NCBI RefSeq assembly: GCF_000243715.2
Contig: NZ_AHMO02000008.1
Location: forward strand, 62,001-126,000
Source: Leptospira broomii serovar Hurstbridge str. 5399
GTDB taxonomy: Bacteria > Spirochaetota > Leptospiria > Leptospirales > Leptospiraceae
Length of the DNA: 64,000 bases
Direction: 5' to 3'
Below, piece by piece: positions 56,701 to 64,000 of the stretch (the stretch's first letter is position 1; every line of letters starts with the position of its first letter). Under the pieces are notes generated by a model. That model was not told the origin of the DNA, did not search any database, and saw only the letters and a list, made by a program, of their open reading frames with translations. A program made the position numbers and the translations under genes.

Positions 56701-58203
56701 CTACCTGAATTTTACGGGTAATTTGACAAAGAAATCGGTTCCCGAAGAAGATTTGCGAACGAGGAGCTTGCCCCGGTTGGACTGGATGATTCCATAACAA
56801 ACTGAGAGACCCATCCCCACTCTAGTATCGTCCGACTGGATTCTTTCAAAAGGTTGAAACGCATTATCTGGATCGATTTCCAATGATAAGGAACCGGATA
56901 CTCGAATTTCCAAATTCGTTTCTTCCGGCTTCCCTGCATCGCTACCTTTAATGAATTTTGCGGTCAGCCTGATACCACCGCCTTGAGAAGCCATCGCGGC
57001 CGCATAATAATAGAGTAAATAATATAGAACTTCCTTAATTTGACTTTGCTTCAAAAATAATTCCGGTAGTTCCTGGGGAATATCTTTGATCAGCTCCAAA
57101 TTCTTCGAACGTAGCAACGCGGAAATCATTCCCTCCACAGCCGAAACAATTTCCTCGAAACGAACCCAAGTCGCTTCCTCGTTATCGGATTTGGAAAATA
57201 GAATGAGATTTCGAACGATTCCCGAAATTCTTTCACCCTGCTCTATGATAACGCGGGCATAGTTTCTTACATCGGGTTCGGCGCTGCGATGATTTCGTAT
57301 AATATTTCCGTAATTAATAATTCCCATTAAGGGATTATTAATTTCGTGGGCGATACCGGCGGCCAGTTTTTGGATGGAATCCAATCTCATTTCGGACTGA
57401 ATGACTTTTTCCATTTCGGAGATTCTCTGCTCGGAAATGGTGAGCAAAGAAAGTTCCGAGAAAGTAACGATGCTTCCTATGATGCGACCGTCTTCGTCCC
57501 GAATCGGAGATACCCTAAATCCGACTCGAATTTTTTTCCCGTCTCGACGCGCAAGCACCGCCGGGATATAACGCAAATTATTCCCCAAATCCGTATTATC
57601 TTCTTCTAAATCACCGAACTGAGTTTGAATAAAAGAGAGGACCCTATCCCCAGGTTGGCCCATCGCATCCGCCAATCTCCACCCGGTTAACTCTTCTCCG
57701 GCGTGATTTAAGAAAATTACTTTTCCTTCTCCATCGAGCGAAACCGCGCCTTCCGAAATGCTTTGAATAACGTTCCTATATTCGTTCCCGCTTTCCTTAA
57801 CTTGCCCGAATCTTTTTTGCTGACGGAGCGCGATCTCGATCGAGGACTTTAATTGGTGATTCTGAAACGGCTTGGTAATGTACGCGTACGTGGAGGCGGA
57901 ATCCATCGCACGCATAAATGTGGAATCGTCCGTGTATGCAGTCATAAAGACGATCGGCACATCCTTGATTCTTTGAATACTTTGTGCAGTTTGAATCCCG
58001 TCCATATCTCCTTCTATGGAGATATCCATAAGTACAAGATCGGGATCGGTTTCTTGAAAGATCGTCTGCGCATCTTGTCCGTTCGCAGCTACGCCGGCAA
58101 TCCGGTATCCCAAATTTTGAAGAGTTTTTTGAAGATTAAACGAAAGCAACCATTCGTCTTCAACGATTAAGATATTCGGTTGCTCAGAAGAAGTTGAGCT
58201 CAT
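56701..58203 (-). CDS. REC-PAS-histidine kinase with degenerate ATP-binding domain
   Basis: Residues 1-~125 are a receiver (LIVEDEW, phosphoacceptor Asp60 in LVLMDIS, K in ITKPFQ). A PAS domain follows at ~140-250 (NVIQSISEGAVSLDGEGKVI). The HisKA H box is intact (His286 in GIAHEINNPLMG). The HATPase part is damaged: the N box (391-405, EVLYYLLYYYAAAM) has Tyr where Asn should be, and no DxGxG G1 box is visible at ~433-445; only the G2-like GMGLSV remains at 463-468. It may act as a phosphotransfer or phosphatase scaffold. Confidence 0.82.
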   Translation of the reverse strand: MSSTSSEQPNILIVEDEWLLSFNLQKTLQNLGYRIAGVAANGQDAQTIFQETDPDLVLMDISIEGDMDGIQTAQSIQRIKDVPIVFMTAYTDDSTFMRAMDSASTYAYITKPFQNHQLKSSIEIALRQQKRFGQVKESGNEYRNVIQSISEGAVSLDGEGKVIFLNHAGEELTGWRLADAMGQPGDRVLSFIQTQFGDLEEDNTDLGNNLRYIPAVLARRDGKKIRVGFRVSPIRDEDGRIIGSIVTFSELSLLTISEQRISEMEKVIQSEMRLDSIQKLAAGIAHEINNPLMGIINYGNIIRNHRSAEPDVRNYARVIIEQGERISGIVRNLILFSKSDNEEATWVRFEEIVSAVEGMISALLRSKNLELIKDIPQELPELFLKQSQIKEVLYYLLYYYAAAMASQGGGIRLTAKFIKGSDAGKPEETNLEIRVSGSLSLEIDPDNAFQPFERIQSDDTRVGMGLSVCYGIIQSNRGKLLVRKSSSGTDFFVKLPVKFR

Positions 58204-58491
58204 AGGTGATTGTTTTTACTTAGTCCCACAGTAATAGCGGGCGACTTCCTCTGTCGATATCCTTCCACGTTAGGAGAGAATTGGGAAACCTTTTTTCCAT
58301 TTATCCGGAATGTTCCATAAGCTTAACCTTTTAAATTCGTTAGAGTGCGCGATTTAGGACTTATTTTTCCGAATTTCGTTGCTTTTTTTCCTTAATTTCG
58401 CCTCTTACTTTCTGAAAAGCCCATCCTGAAAGTGATAAAAAATCCTTGAACCGAGGCATCTTCGGACATACACTTTGGCCCAGAGGTTAAC

Positions 58492-58932
58492 ATGCTGGTT
58501 AAGGAAATCTTGGAAAAGAAGGACCGGAAGATACTTTCGGTAGAACCCCAAACGACTGTTTGGGAGGCGATTCGCTTCATGACCAAGTACGATATTGGTT
58601 CTGTAATCGTTTTGAACGCGGGGAAGTTGGCGGGAATCTTTACGGAACGCGATTTGCTCCACTTTGCATCCACTGATCGGGAAAAAGTCTTTGATAAAAC
58701 CGTTGCGGAAGTAATGTCAACTCAGTTGACTACGATGACTCCGGGGGACCAAGTGGACGAAGTCTTAGCAATTATGCTAAAAAAAAGAATCCGTCACATG
58801 CCGATTCTGGACGGGAACCGGCTTATGGGCATTATTTCCATCGGAGATGCGGTTAAAGCCAAAATTGAAAAAACGGAAGAGGAAAATAAAAATCTGAAAC
58901 GTTATATTTACAGTGAATCCGGCTTTATTTGA
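58492..58932 (+). CDS. CBS-domain pair protein
   Basis: A 146-residue protein made of two CBS domains, residues ~5-65 (LSVEPQTTVWEAIRFM, GKLAGIFTERDLL) and ~75-135 (MTPGDQVDEVLAIMLKKRIRH, LMGIISIGDAV). Such pairs bind adenosyl nucleotides and act as energy sensors for partner enzymes. No catalytic domain or transporter is attached. GAGG 6 bases before the ATG. Monocistronic. Partner unknown. Confidence 0.9.
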   Translation: MLVKEILEKKDRKILSVEPQTTVWEAIRFMTKYDIGSVIVLNAGKLAGIFTERDLLHFASTDREKVFDKTVAEVMSTQLTTMTPGDQVDEVLAIMLKKRIRHMPILDGNRLMGIISIGDAVKAKIEKTEEENKNLKRYIYSESGFI

Positions 58933-58959
58933 ACTTTAATCGCCTAGTCCGTTTCTCCC

Positions 58960-58982
58960 GCGGCAACTACAAAAATTGCCGC
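58960..58982. other. inverted repeat after the CBS gene
   Basis: GCGGCAA (58960-58966) / TTGCCGC (58976-58982) with a 9-base loop, 28 bp after the CBS stop. There is no T run, so it may be a weak or Rho-assisted end site. Confidence 0.35.
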
Positions 58983-59084
58983 TCTTCCAGCTAAGTTCCC
59001 GACCGCGTCTTTCGGTCGCCTCTTTGTCCGAGTGAGACGAAATCAGGTTGCCGGAATCCTTTTTATCGAAAGAATGATTCTAGG

Positions 59085-59276
59085 ATGAAGTTCCTACTTT
59101 TCTTACTACTCAGTTATCTCGTTTTTCGATTCGTTCAGAGGGCGTTTACACCGATTTCGAAGGAAAGACGAAACGGATTTAGGGTTATTTTTCCGGATTC
59201 CCTACATGCCAGAAGGGAAAAAGATATTTCCGATAAAGTTAGAATTTTAGAAAAAGAAGATTCCGAAAATCGATGA
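59085..59276 (+). CDS. small single-pass membrane protein
   Basis: A 63-residue protein with one N-terminal membrane helix (FLLFLLLSYLVFRFV) and a basic then acidic cytoplasmic tail. It resembles small Leptospira and Bacteroidota membrane proteins of unknown role (DUF4834-like). Its stop overlaps the next start as ATGA, so it is coupled to the lipoprotein gene. Confidence 0.6.
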   Translation: MKFLLFLLLSYLVFRFVQRAFTPISKERRNGFRVIFPDSLHARREKDISDKVRILEKEDSENR

Positions 59277-59782
59277 AGAAATCTCGGTTCTTCTTCCCCC
59301 TATTCCTTGCATTCTTTATGGCTTCCTGTCTCGGAATGAAGGGAGAATTCGGTTGGGCCATTTTGGATGAGGAACAATTGGATTTTCTCGAAAAACGGAT
59401 GACCAACATAAGTGAATTCACTCTAACTCGAGATAAGTTGGCTTTTCCGAATGATAAAACATTAGCGTATATTTATAAATTCTCCCGCCTCCCGAACCCC
59501 GAGGCCGAAACCTATGTCAGTCTAAGTCGGTTTCAATTAGGATTTAATGAAATAGAAGTCAGTCGAAAACGTCCGGATCTATCCACATCGACGATTCGAG
59601 GAAGCTTTCGCGATTTACCTACCGGAAAATATCTACTTAAAGTTTCGTATGATGAAGATGTGATCGATAGCGTAGAATTTAGGATCGTTTCGCCCGAAGG
59701 AACTGCGGAAGAGGATGAGGACGGTTCGTCCAACTCGGATGATATAGAAAAATATTCTAAGACAAGAAACGGTAAAGATTAA
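59273..59782 (+). CDS. predicted lipoprotein
   Basis: A 169-residue protein. The signal peptide (FFFPLFLAFFMASC) ends in MASC, a plausible lipobox. The mature part is beta-rich (YIYKFSRLPNPEAETYVSLS) and ends with a highly acidic Ser/Asp tail. Unknown function. Coupled to the preceding small membrane protein and overlapping the convergent TPR gene end by 4 bp. Confidence 0.68.
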   Translation: MKKSRFFFPLFLAFFMASCLGMKGEFGWAILDEEQLDFLEKRMTNISEFTLTRDKLAFPNDKTLAYIYKFSRLPNPEAETYVSLSRFQLGFNEIEVSRKRPDLSTSTIRGSFRDLPTGKYLLKVSYDEDVIDSVEFRIVSPEGTAEEDEDGSSNSDDIEKYSKTRNGKD

Positions 59783-61704
59783 GGTGTGTCGCTCGCAAGC
59801 GGATCTCTGGGATAAGGATCGCGAGGAATCCCGTCCTCCAGAATTTTATTAATTCTTTCTATATTCCGCAAAGCTAGATTCATTTCGAATTGTGTTCCGA
59901 TTTTGAGGATCTCTTCGTTGAATTTCTTCGCGGTCGCAAAGTCCTTTTCGAACTCGAATAAGATGGAAACTCTCTGCATCGCTTTCGCTCCGGGAGAAGT
60001 ATCCAACTTTGTCCGAACGACGTCTATCCTCTCCTTAGTTTCCTCCAATTCCAAACTTTTCAATCGATATTGAGCCATATCCTGGTCGTTCGTGCGTTCC
60101 AAGAGGCCTTTCTTGATCGTCAGTAATTCCTTCTTGCCTTCCGCATATTTACGATCTTCCCTAGCAAAACTCTCACGGAGCTTAGTATAGGAATCGATCG
60201 CTTTCAATAATTCCGCTTTTTCTTTAACCGGTTTTTTCTCGTATCTGTACAGACGCGAAATTCCCAGATGGGCGAGAGTTTCCATTCTAAAGCGTTCTTG
60301 AGAATCGGGAAACGAAAGTTCGGATTCCGTTTCGGTCTCTTTCGCCCTGCCTTCCAGCCAATCCGTGTAGTATAAGGCGCCCTTTTCCAAATTCCCGATT
60401 TTAGTTTCGAAAAAATTACCCAATTCAAAGGCGTACAATCCTTTCTTTTTCGGATCAGGTTCGGCTTGATAATATTTTTCATAATATTCCGCCGCTAAAA
60501 CGTATTGTTTCAATTCGGTATGAAGGGACGCAATTTCCCGATACGTCTGAGCCATCTCGGCGTCGGTTTTATTTTCTTTTAAAGCAAGAGTAAGATATTT
60601 TAAGTAAAAATCCAAAGCATTGGATTTCTTTCCTGCGGAACGCAACTCTTGGGCTAGGTTTAAAACCACCGGAGAATATTCCGGATCCAATCGAAATGCG
60701 ATTTCGAGTAAACCGGCATATCCGAAATAGTCCGTGTTTCTCTTATAGTCGAATAAAACGAAGATTCCTTGTCCGCTTACCGAAGTTTTGTTAACTACTT
60801 TAAGTCGTTCCTTGTTTTCGTTTTCCGCTTCCTTTACGTATTTTGCCAAATCAAATACGGCGCTCGCATCTTCCCTAGATTTTCTCTTAAAGAAAGGATA
60901 ATAATTTTTCTCGAAGGAATCTTTGTAAGAGGCGTCCGCCTGCTTAAGACGTTCTTCGGCAAGCTTTACGTTCTGTCTTGCGTCTGCGATATCCTTAGGA
61001 TCTATCTTTCTTTTAGGTCGGTTTTCCTCGAAGAGAAGCTCTTTCCCTCTTACGTTCGCAGCCTCCAAAACATGAACCTTATCTTTGGCTTTATTCCAAT
61101 CGATTCCGGCTTGGGAAAGTTCCTTCGCAATCCTTCCATGTCCTCTCGCCTTTTCTATTTCGGCAGTATCGTATAATTCTCTAAGTCTCGACTCTTTTGA
61201 GAAGGATTCCTCCGTATGAGAAAAATCTCGGTAGCGTAAAGCGGTACTCGCTTCCTCTAACGCCTTGAAATTTTGCTTTTTCTTGGCGTATTCCTGTCCC
61301 AAAAGAGAATGAAGTTCGAACAGAATAGGAGACTCTCGAAGCACCGATCCGTCGGTGAGTTTATTCACCATTTTCAGAATCAATAATCTTAATGTATTTC
61401 TATCGGTCTTTTCGGTGAAGATTTTTCCGAGTCGTCTCTCTTCCTCGGTTCGCTTTGGATCTACGAATTGCGCGTAATAACGGTCCAGCGGAGCGCGAAT
61501 TGACGCGATCGGATCAGCACCTTCAACAGGATTCGCTAAAGTTTCTTTTAATTTTGCGATATCGTCCGGCGGGATAACTTCATGAGGAAGTTTATAAATC
61601 CCCGCAGGATCGAGTCTCTGATCCTGCTCGTCCGCCAAAAGCAAGCCCGCTGATCCGATGCAAAACAGAAGCAGCGCGCCCGTTTTCAGGCGGAGAAAAT
61701 TCAT
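59779..61704 (-). CDS. exported TPR-repeat protein
   Basis: A 641-residue protein with a signal peptide ([23 protein letters not shown] split: [18 protein letters not shown]). The body is nearly all helical, with TPR-like units at ~340-560 ([60 protein letters not shown]). It probably is a periplasmic scaffold. Its start overlaps the CheW gene end by 4 bp, which ties a periplasmic protein to a chemotaxis adaptor, perhaps only by operon position. Confidence 0.78.
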   Translation of the reverse strand: MNFLRLKTGALLLFCIGSAGLLLADEQDQRLDPAGIYKLPHEVIPPDDIAKLKETLANPVEGADPIASIRAPLDRYYAQFVDPKRTEEERRLGKIFTEKTDRNTLRLLILKMVNKLTDGSVLRESPILFELHSLLGQEYAKKKQNFKALEEASTALRYRDFSHTEESFSKESRLRELYDTAEIEKARGHGRIAKELSQAGIDWNKAKDKVHVLEAANVRGKELLFEENRPKRKIDPKDIADARQNVKLAEERLKQADASYKDSFEKNYYPFFKRKSREDASAVFDLAKYVKEAENENKERLKVVNKTSVSGQGIFVLFDYKRNTDYFGYAGLLEIAFRLDPEYSPVVLNLAQELRSAGKKSNALDFYLKYLTLALKENKTDAEMAQTYREIASLHTELKQYVLAAEYYEKYYQAEPDPKKKGLYAFELGNFFETKIGNLEKGALYYTDWLEGRAKETETESELSFPDSQERFRMETLAHLGISRLYRYEKKPVKEKAELLKAIDSYTKLRESFAREDRKYAEGKKELLTIKKGLLERTNDQDMAQYRLKSLELEETKERIDVVRTKLDTSPGAKAMQRVSILFEFEKDFATAKKFNEEILKIGTQFEMNLALRNIERINKILEDGIPRDPYPRDPLASDTP

Positions 61705-62165
61705 TTTGCCGCGGAACCTAACTCCGATAACTCTTCGGAACCTAGGATCTTCTCGATATCTATCAATATAATAAATCTATCATCTTTTTTACCGACACCG
61801 GTAATATATCGAGAGGAAATTCCTTTAACCGAAGGCGGAGGAGGATTGATCGTTTCCGGAGGAAATAAGGCTACGTTTGCGACCTTATCTACGATAATTC
61901 CTACCGATTCGCCGCCGATTTTTACTACGATAGCGCGATCGTATTCGGATTGGTGCTCCCTCGGAATATTTAATTTTACTCCGAGGTCGACCATTTTTAC
62001 GACTTTGCCCCGAATATCCATGATCCCGGCAAAGTAATTTTTAGAACGAGGTACACGTACTAAATTGTGAATTTTTATGATCTCGTCTACCCAGGAAATC
62101 GGAATCGCATATTCCTCTTCGCCTAAACTAAACAGAATGTATTGGTGTTCGATTTCGTCGGACAT
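61701..62165 (-). CDS. CheW-like chemotaxis adaptor
   Basis: A 154-residue CheW protein that couples receptors to CheA. It has the canonical start ([21 protein letters not shown]), [19 protein letters not shown] around residue 50, [15 protein letters not shown], and the end [22 protein letters not shown]. No cheA or receptor gene is near. First of the leftward CheW-TPR pair, 9 bp after the hypothetical membrane gene at 62175. Confidence 0.92.
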   Translation of the reverse strand: MSDEIEHQYILFSLGEEEYAIPISWVDEIIKIHNLVRVPRSKNYFAGIMDIRGKVVKMVDLGVKLNIPREHQSEYDRAIVVKIGGESVGIIVDKVANVALFPPETINPPPPSVKGISSRYITGVGKKDDRFIILIDIEKILGSEELSELGSAAK

Positions 62166-62174
62166 TCCCCCTCC

Positions 62175-62909
62175 TCAGAAACGGGTGTATCCGTAATAAT
62201 AGAAGTACGATCCTGAACCTAAGAAAAGCATCACCTTCGAAAAGAGCGGATCGCGTTTCCTCAGTATCCAGTCCAAACCGCCAAAAAGCAAACCGAAAAC
62301 CGCGAGTGAAAAACCCAGTAAATAAAAATCCAGGTAGGCGTACCAGATTCCGGCCGCACTCAGGATTCCTAAAAACAGATCCTGCAGATCTCCCCAGAGC
62401 CTACGACGGATTCTCGGCCACAATGGCTCAGAAGGGGTTTTCTCTGAAAATCTCTCCCAGAAACCTGGCCCCTTGCGAATCCCGAAAACATGGTCATATT
62501 TGGTCGAAATTTCCCAAGGTTTCGACTCTTTCCTTTCCGTTGGAGCCCCTAAGGGTTCGGGAGAAACCCCGTATGCTCCGCCCATAGCTTGGAGAGCATC
62601 CTTGTCCGGAAGAGAGGAAACTAAATCGCGAAAAGGAGCAAATCTGGAATATAGAGGATAAGAACGACCCGTACTTAGATCGGTTTCCTTGAGAATCGAA
62701 CCGTCTCGAATCGTCGAAACATAGATCTTTCCGTTCTCTCCGGCAACTTCTAGCGTCAGACGAATTTTACGATCATGATAATGAAAATCGGCTTGGAGAA
62801 TATCTCCGTCCGGAGTTTTAGCTTGGTAGGATTTTGTATATCCTTTAGCTGGAGGAAACTCGGGCTTCCACCACCGACGAAGAACTGAATAATCCTGGAA
62901 CGAAGCCAT
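62175..62909 (-). CDS. hypothetical membrane protein
   Basis: A 244-residue protein. The first ~165 residues are soluble, with a beta-rich part ([30 protein letters not shown]) and proline-rich linker. The C-terminal ~70 residues hold three hydrophobic segments ([49 protein letters not shown]). No family recognised. It leads a leftward group with the CheW and TPR genes. Confidence 0.65.
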   Translation of the reverse strand: MASFQDYSVLRRWWKPEFPPAKGYTKSYQAKTPDGDILQADFHYHDRKIRLTLEVAGENGKIYVSTIRDGSILKETDLSTGRSYPLYSRFAPFRDLVSSLPDKDALQAMGGAYGVSPEPLGAPTERKESKPWEISTKYDHVFGIRKGPGFWERFSEKTPSEPLWPRIRRRLWGDLQDLFLGILSAAGIWYAYLDFYLLGFSLAVFGLLFGGLDWILRKRDPLFSKVMLFLGSGSYFYYYGYTRF

Positions 62910-63000
62910 ACAACGTTCCTATCGGTGAATTTCGAAAATTGCTTTAGGTCCGTTTGAGGCGGTTTTGAATTTCGAAGGAAATCTTCGATTCGGAAATGAG

Positions 63001-63064
63001 GTGGGCGGCGAGACCGGGGCTCGCCTATAATGGGAAGAGGAACCCGGTCTTAAAGTCCGGTTAG
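63001..63064. other. structured GC-rich intergenic segment
   Basis: AGACCGGG (63011-63018) can pair with CCCGGTCT (63043-63050); alternatively GCGAG/CTCGC at 63008-63024 form a hairpin. This lies just after the 31-codon gene on the minus strand. No T run. Could be part of the transcript end or a degenerate repeat. Confidence 0.3.
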
Positions 63065-63071
63065 TACCGGT

Positions 63072-63167
63072 CTATTTGCCTTTCTTCTTATGACGGTTAA
63101 GTCTTCTCTTTTTCTTCCTTTTATGAGTCGCGATCTTTCTTCGCTTTCTTTTTTTACCGGAAGGCAT
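63072..63167 (-). CDS. 31-residue basic protein, COX24/AURKAIP1 (bS22-like) family
   Basis: ATG at 63165-63167 is preceded by AGGAG at 6 bases. The product starts MPSGKKRKRRKIATHKRKKK and then continues RRLNRHKKKGK. This closely resembles the small Bacteroidota proteins annotated as AURKAIP1/COX24 domain, a family that includes mitoribosomal mS38 and mycobacterial bS22 at the small-subunit decoding side. So it is probably an extra small ribosomal subunit protein. Very high Lys/Arg content is expected for rRNA contact. It lies between the membrane protein gene and manC. Confidence 0.8.
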   Translation of the reverse strand: MPSGKKRKRRKIATHKRKKKRRLNRHKKKGK

Positions 63168-63203
63168 TCGGTGCTCCTATGGGTTTCCTACCCTGTCAGC
63201 AAA

Positions 63204-64000
63204 TTATTCGGTATACTTTTGTAAACCTTTATTTTTACGGATCTCGGCCACTAGTGTTTTGATTTCTCCGATACCTTCTTTAGAAGCGATGAATAGTACG
63301 TCTTCTTCTTCCACTACGACTAAATTTTGAACTCCGAGTAAGGCAGTGAACTCTTTTCGAGTTTGAGTTACGTTATTGGAAGATTTGAAAAATAGAATAT
63401 CCTTTCCGATATGCCGATTTCCTTGCGAGTCACCCGGAAGCACTCTCTCCAGCGAAAGCCAAGAGCCCACATCATCCCAACCGAAACTAGCTTCCACCAT
63501 CCGAATCTTCGAACTCTTTTCCATTATGGCGATATCGACGGGTTCCGACGGAAGTAATCTGAACGCCTCGCCCAACTCTCCGGCTTTCTTAAAGGGAAAA
63601 CGATCTTGAAGCGGTTTTAAAATTCTAGGAGCTAAAGAAGAAAACTCCTCTAAAATCAAACTTGTTTTCCATATAAAAATTCCGGGATTCCAATAGAAAT
63701 TCGATTTCTTAATGTACTTTAATGCGGTCTTCGTATCAGGCTTCTCAAAGAATGCCTTCACTTCGAATCCGTGCTTAGTAGGCTTACCGGAAGAGATATA
63801 ACCATATCCGACTTCCGGGCGATTCGGTTTGATTCCGAGTAGGACCAAATGGTCTTTGGTTTCATGAATCGCCTTCTGAATCGTTTTGGTAAATTCCCTA
63901 TCGGAACTGACCCAGGCATCAGCGGAAAGAACTACTTGAACCGGATCGCCGAACATTTCCCTAAAGTAAAGAGAAGCCAAGGCGATGATCGGCGCAGTAT
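63204..64000 (-). CDS. manC: mannose-1-phosphate guanylyltransferase (ManC type), 3' part
   Basis: Makes GDP-mannose from GTP and mannose-1-phosphate for glycan synthesis. The visible ~265 residues are the C-terminal part of the nucleotidyltransferase domain: [12 protein letters not shown] at the window edge (cf. ENTAPAIALAAL), VVLSADAWV (metal/sugar region, usually LPADH), [35 protein letters not shown], and FGWDDVGSW. The isomerase domain of bifunctional ManC/AlgA is absent. The frame is open to base 64000, so the start is outside the window. Confidence 0.87.
   Translation of the reverse strand, partial: TAPIIALASLYFREMFGDPVQVVLSADAWVSSDREFTKTIQKAIHETKDHLVLLGIKPNRPEVGYGYISSGKPTKHGFEVKAFFEKPDTKTALKYIKKSNFYWNPGIFIWKTSLILEEFSSLAPRILKPLQDRFPFKKAGELGEAFRLLPSEPVDIAIMEKSSKIRMVEASFGWDDVGSWLSLERVLPGDSQGNRHIGKDILFFKSSNNVTQTRKEFTALLGVQNLVVVEEEDVLFIASKEGIGEIKTLVAEIRKNKGLQKYTE

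Overview
The window reads as chromosomal DNA of a spirochaete, most probably Leptospira. Indications are many short lipoproteins with relaxed spirochaete-type lipoboxes, a futalosine-type menaquinone gene (mqnC), a PerR-type regulator without structural-zinc cysteines, fused IcmF, class I FbaB aldolase, and a set of chemotaxis/c-di-GMP signalling parts scattered among housekeeping genes. Assignment to the less pathogenic (P2/'intermediate') Leptospira branch is a guess from the moderate base composition. No rRNA, tRNA, prophage, transposase or CRISPR array was seen.

Layout. 1-7.6 kb: end of a GerMN protein, a membrane diguanylate cyclase, mqnC, a large Fe-S/CCG membrane oxidoreductase, a frameshifted hypothetical gene and a CsgG/FlgO-like lipoprotein. 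8-12 kb: prfC, an ArgF-family carbamoyltransferase behind a leader with a terminator, and a CitE/HpcH-like lyase. 12-20.8 kb: rhomboid protease, mtnA, a FapA-like protein, an alpha/beta hydrolase, a CheX-like phosphatase with a membrane partner, and a methyltransferase. Two copies of a ~220 bp repeat with terminal inverted repeats (12.08-12.30 and 20.57-20.78 kb) bracket this part. 20.8-32 kb: lpdA, a PerR-like regulator, an NhaD-type antiporter, an XRE-cupin regulator, an RluA-type synthase, a Rossmann protein with a TrmO-like enzyme, a HAD phosphatase, an M23 peptidase and a rhodanese-like protein lacking the catalytic cysteine. 32-41.7 kb: a rightward operon of a secreted protein, a Deg-type protease, its protease-dead relative and a REC-HATPase switch, facing a leftward operon of a beta-barrel protein, a Wzx-like flippase and a PAP2 phosphatase; then plsC and icmF.

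45-54.4 kb: an O-antigen ligase/polymerase-like protein, then the most interesting segment, 47.96-52.95 kb. A STAS protein is coupled to a small Cys/His-rich exported protein, followed by MbnP and MbnH (the copper-binding lipoprotein and di-haem oxidase known as the 'metallo-mystery pair'), an unknown lipoprotein and a beta-barrel protein with an HSHH motif at its mature N terminus. I infer an envelope copper-handling unit in which MbnH oxidises MbnP and the last two proteins provide a surface or outer-membrane step. The intergenic region before mbnP carries two tandem dyads.

54.4-64 kb: cysteine synthase, FbaB aldolase, a REC-PAS-histidine kinase with a degenerate ATP site, a CBS protein, small envelope proteins, a TPR protein with CheW, a 31-codon basic gene of the COX24/AURKAIP1 (bS22-like) type, and the 3' part of a mannose-1-phosphate guanylyltransferase gene that runs off the window.
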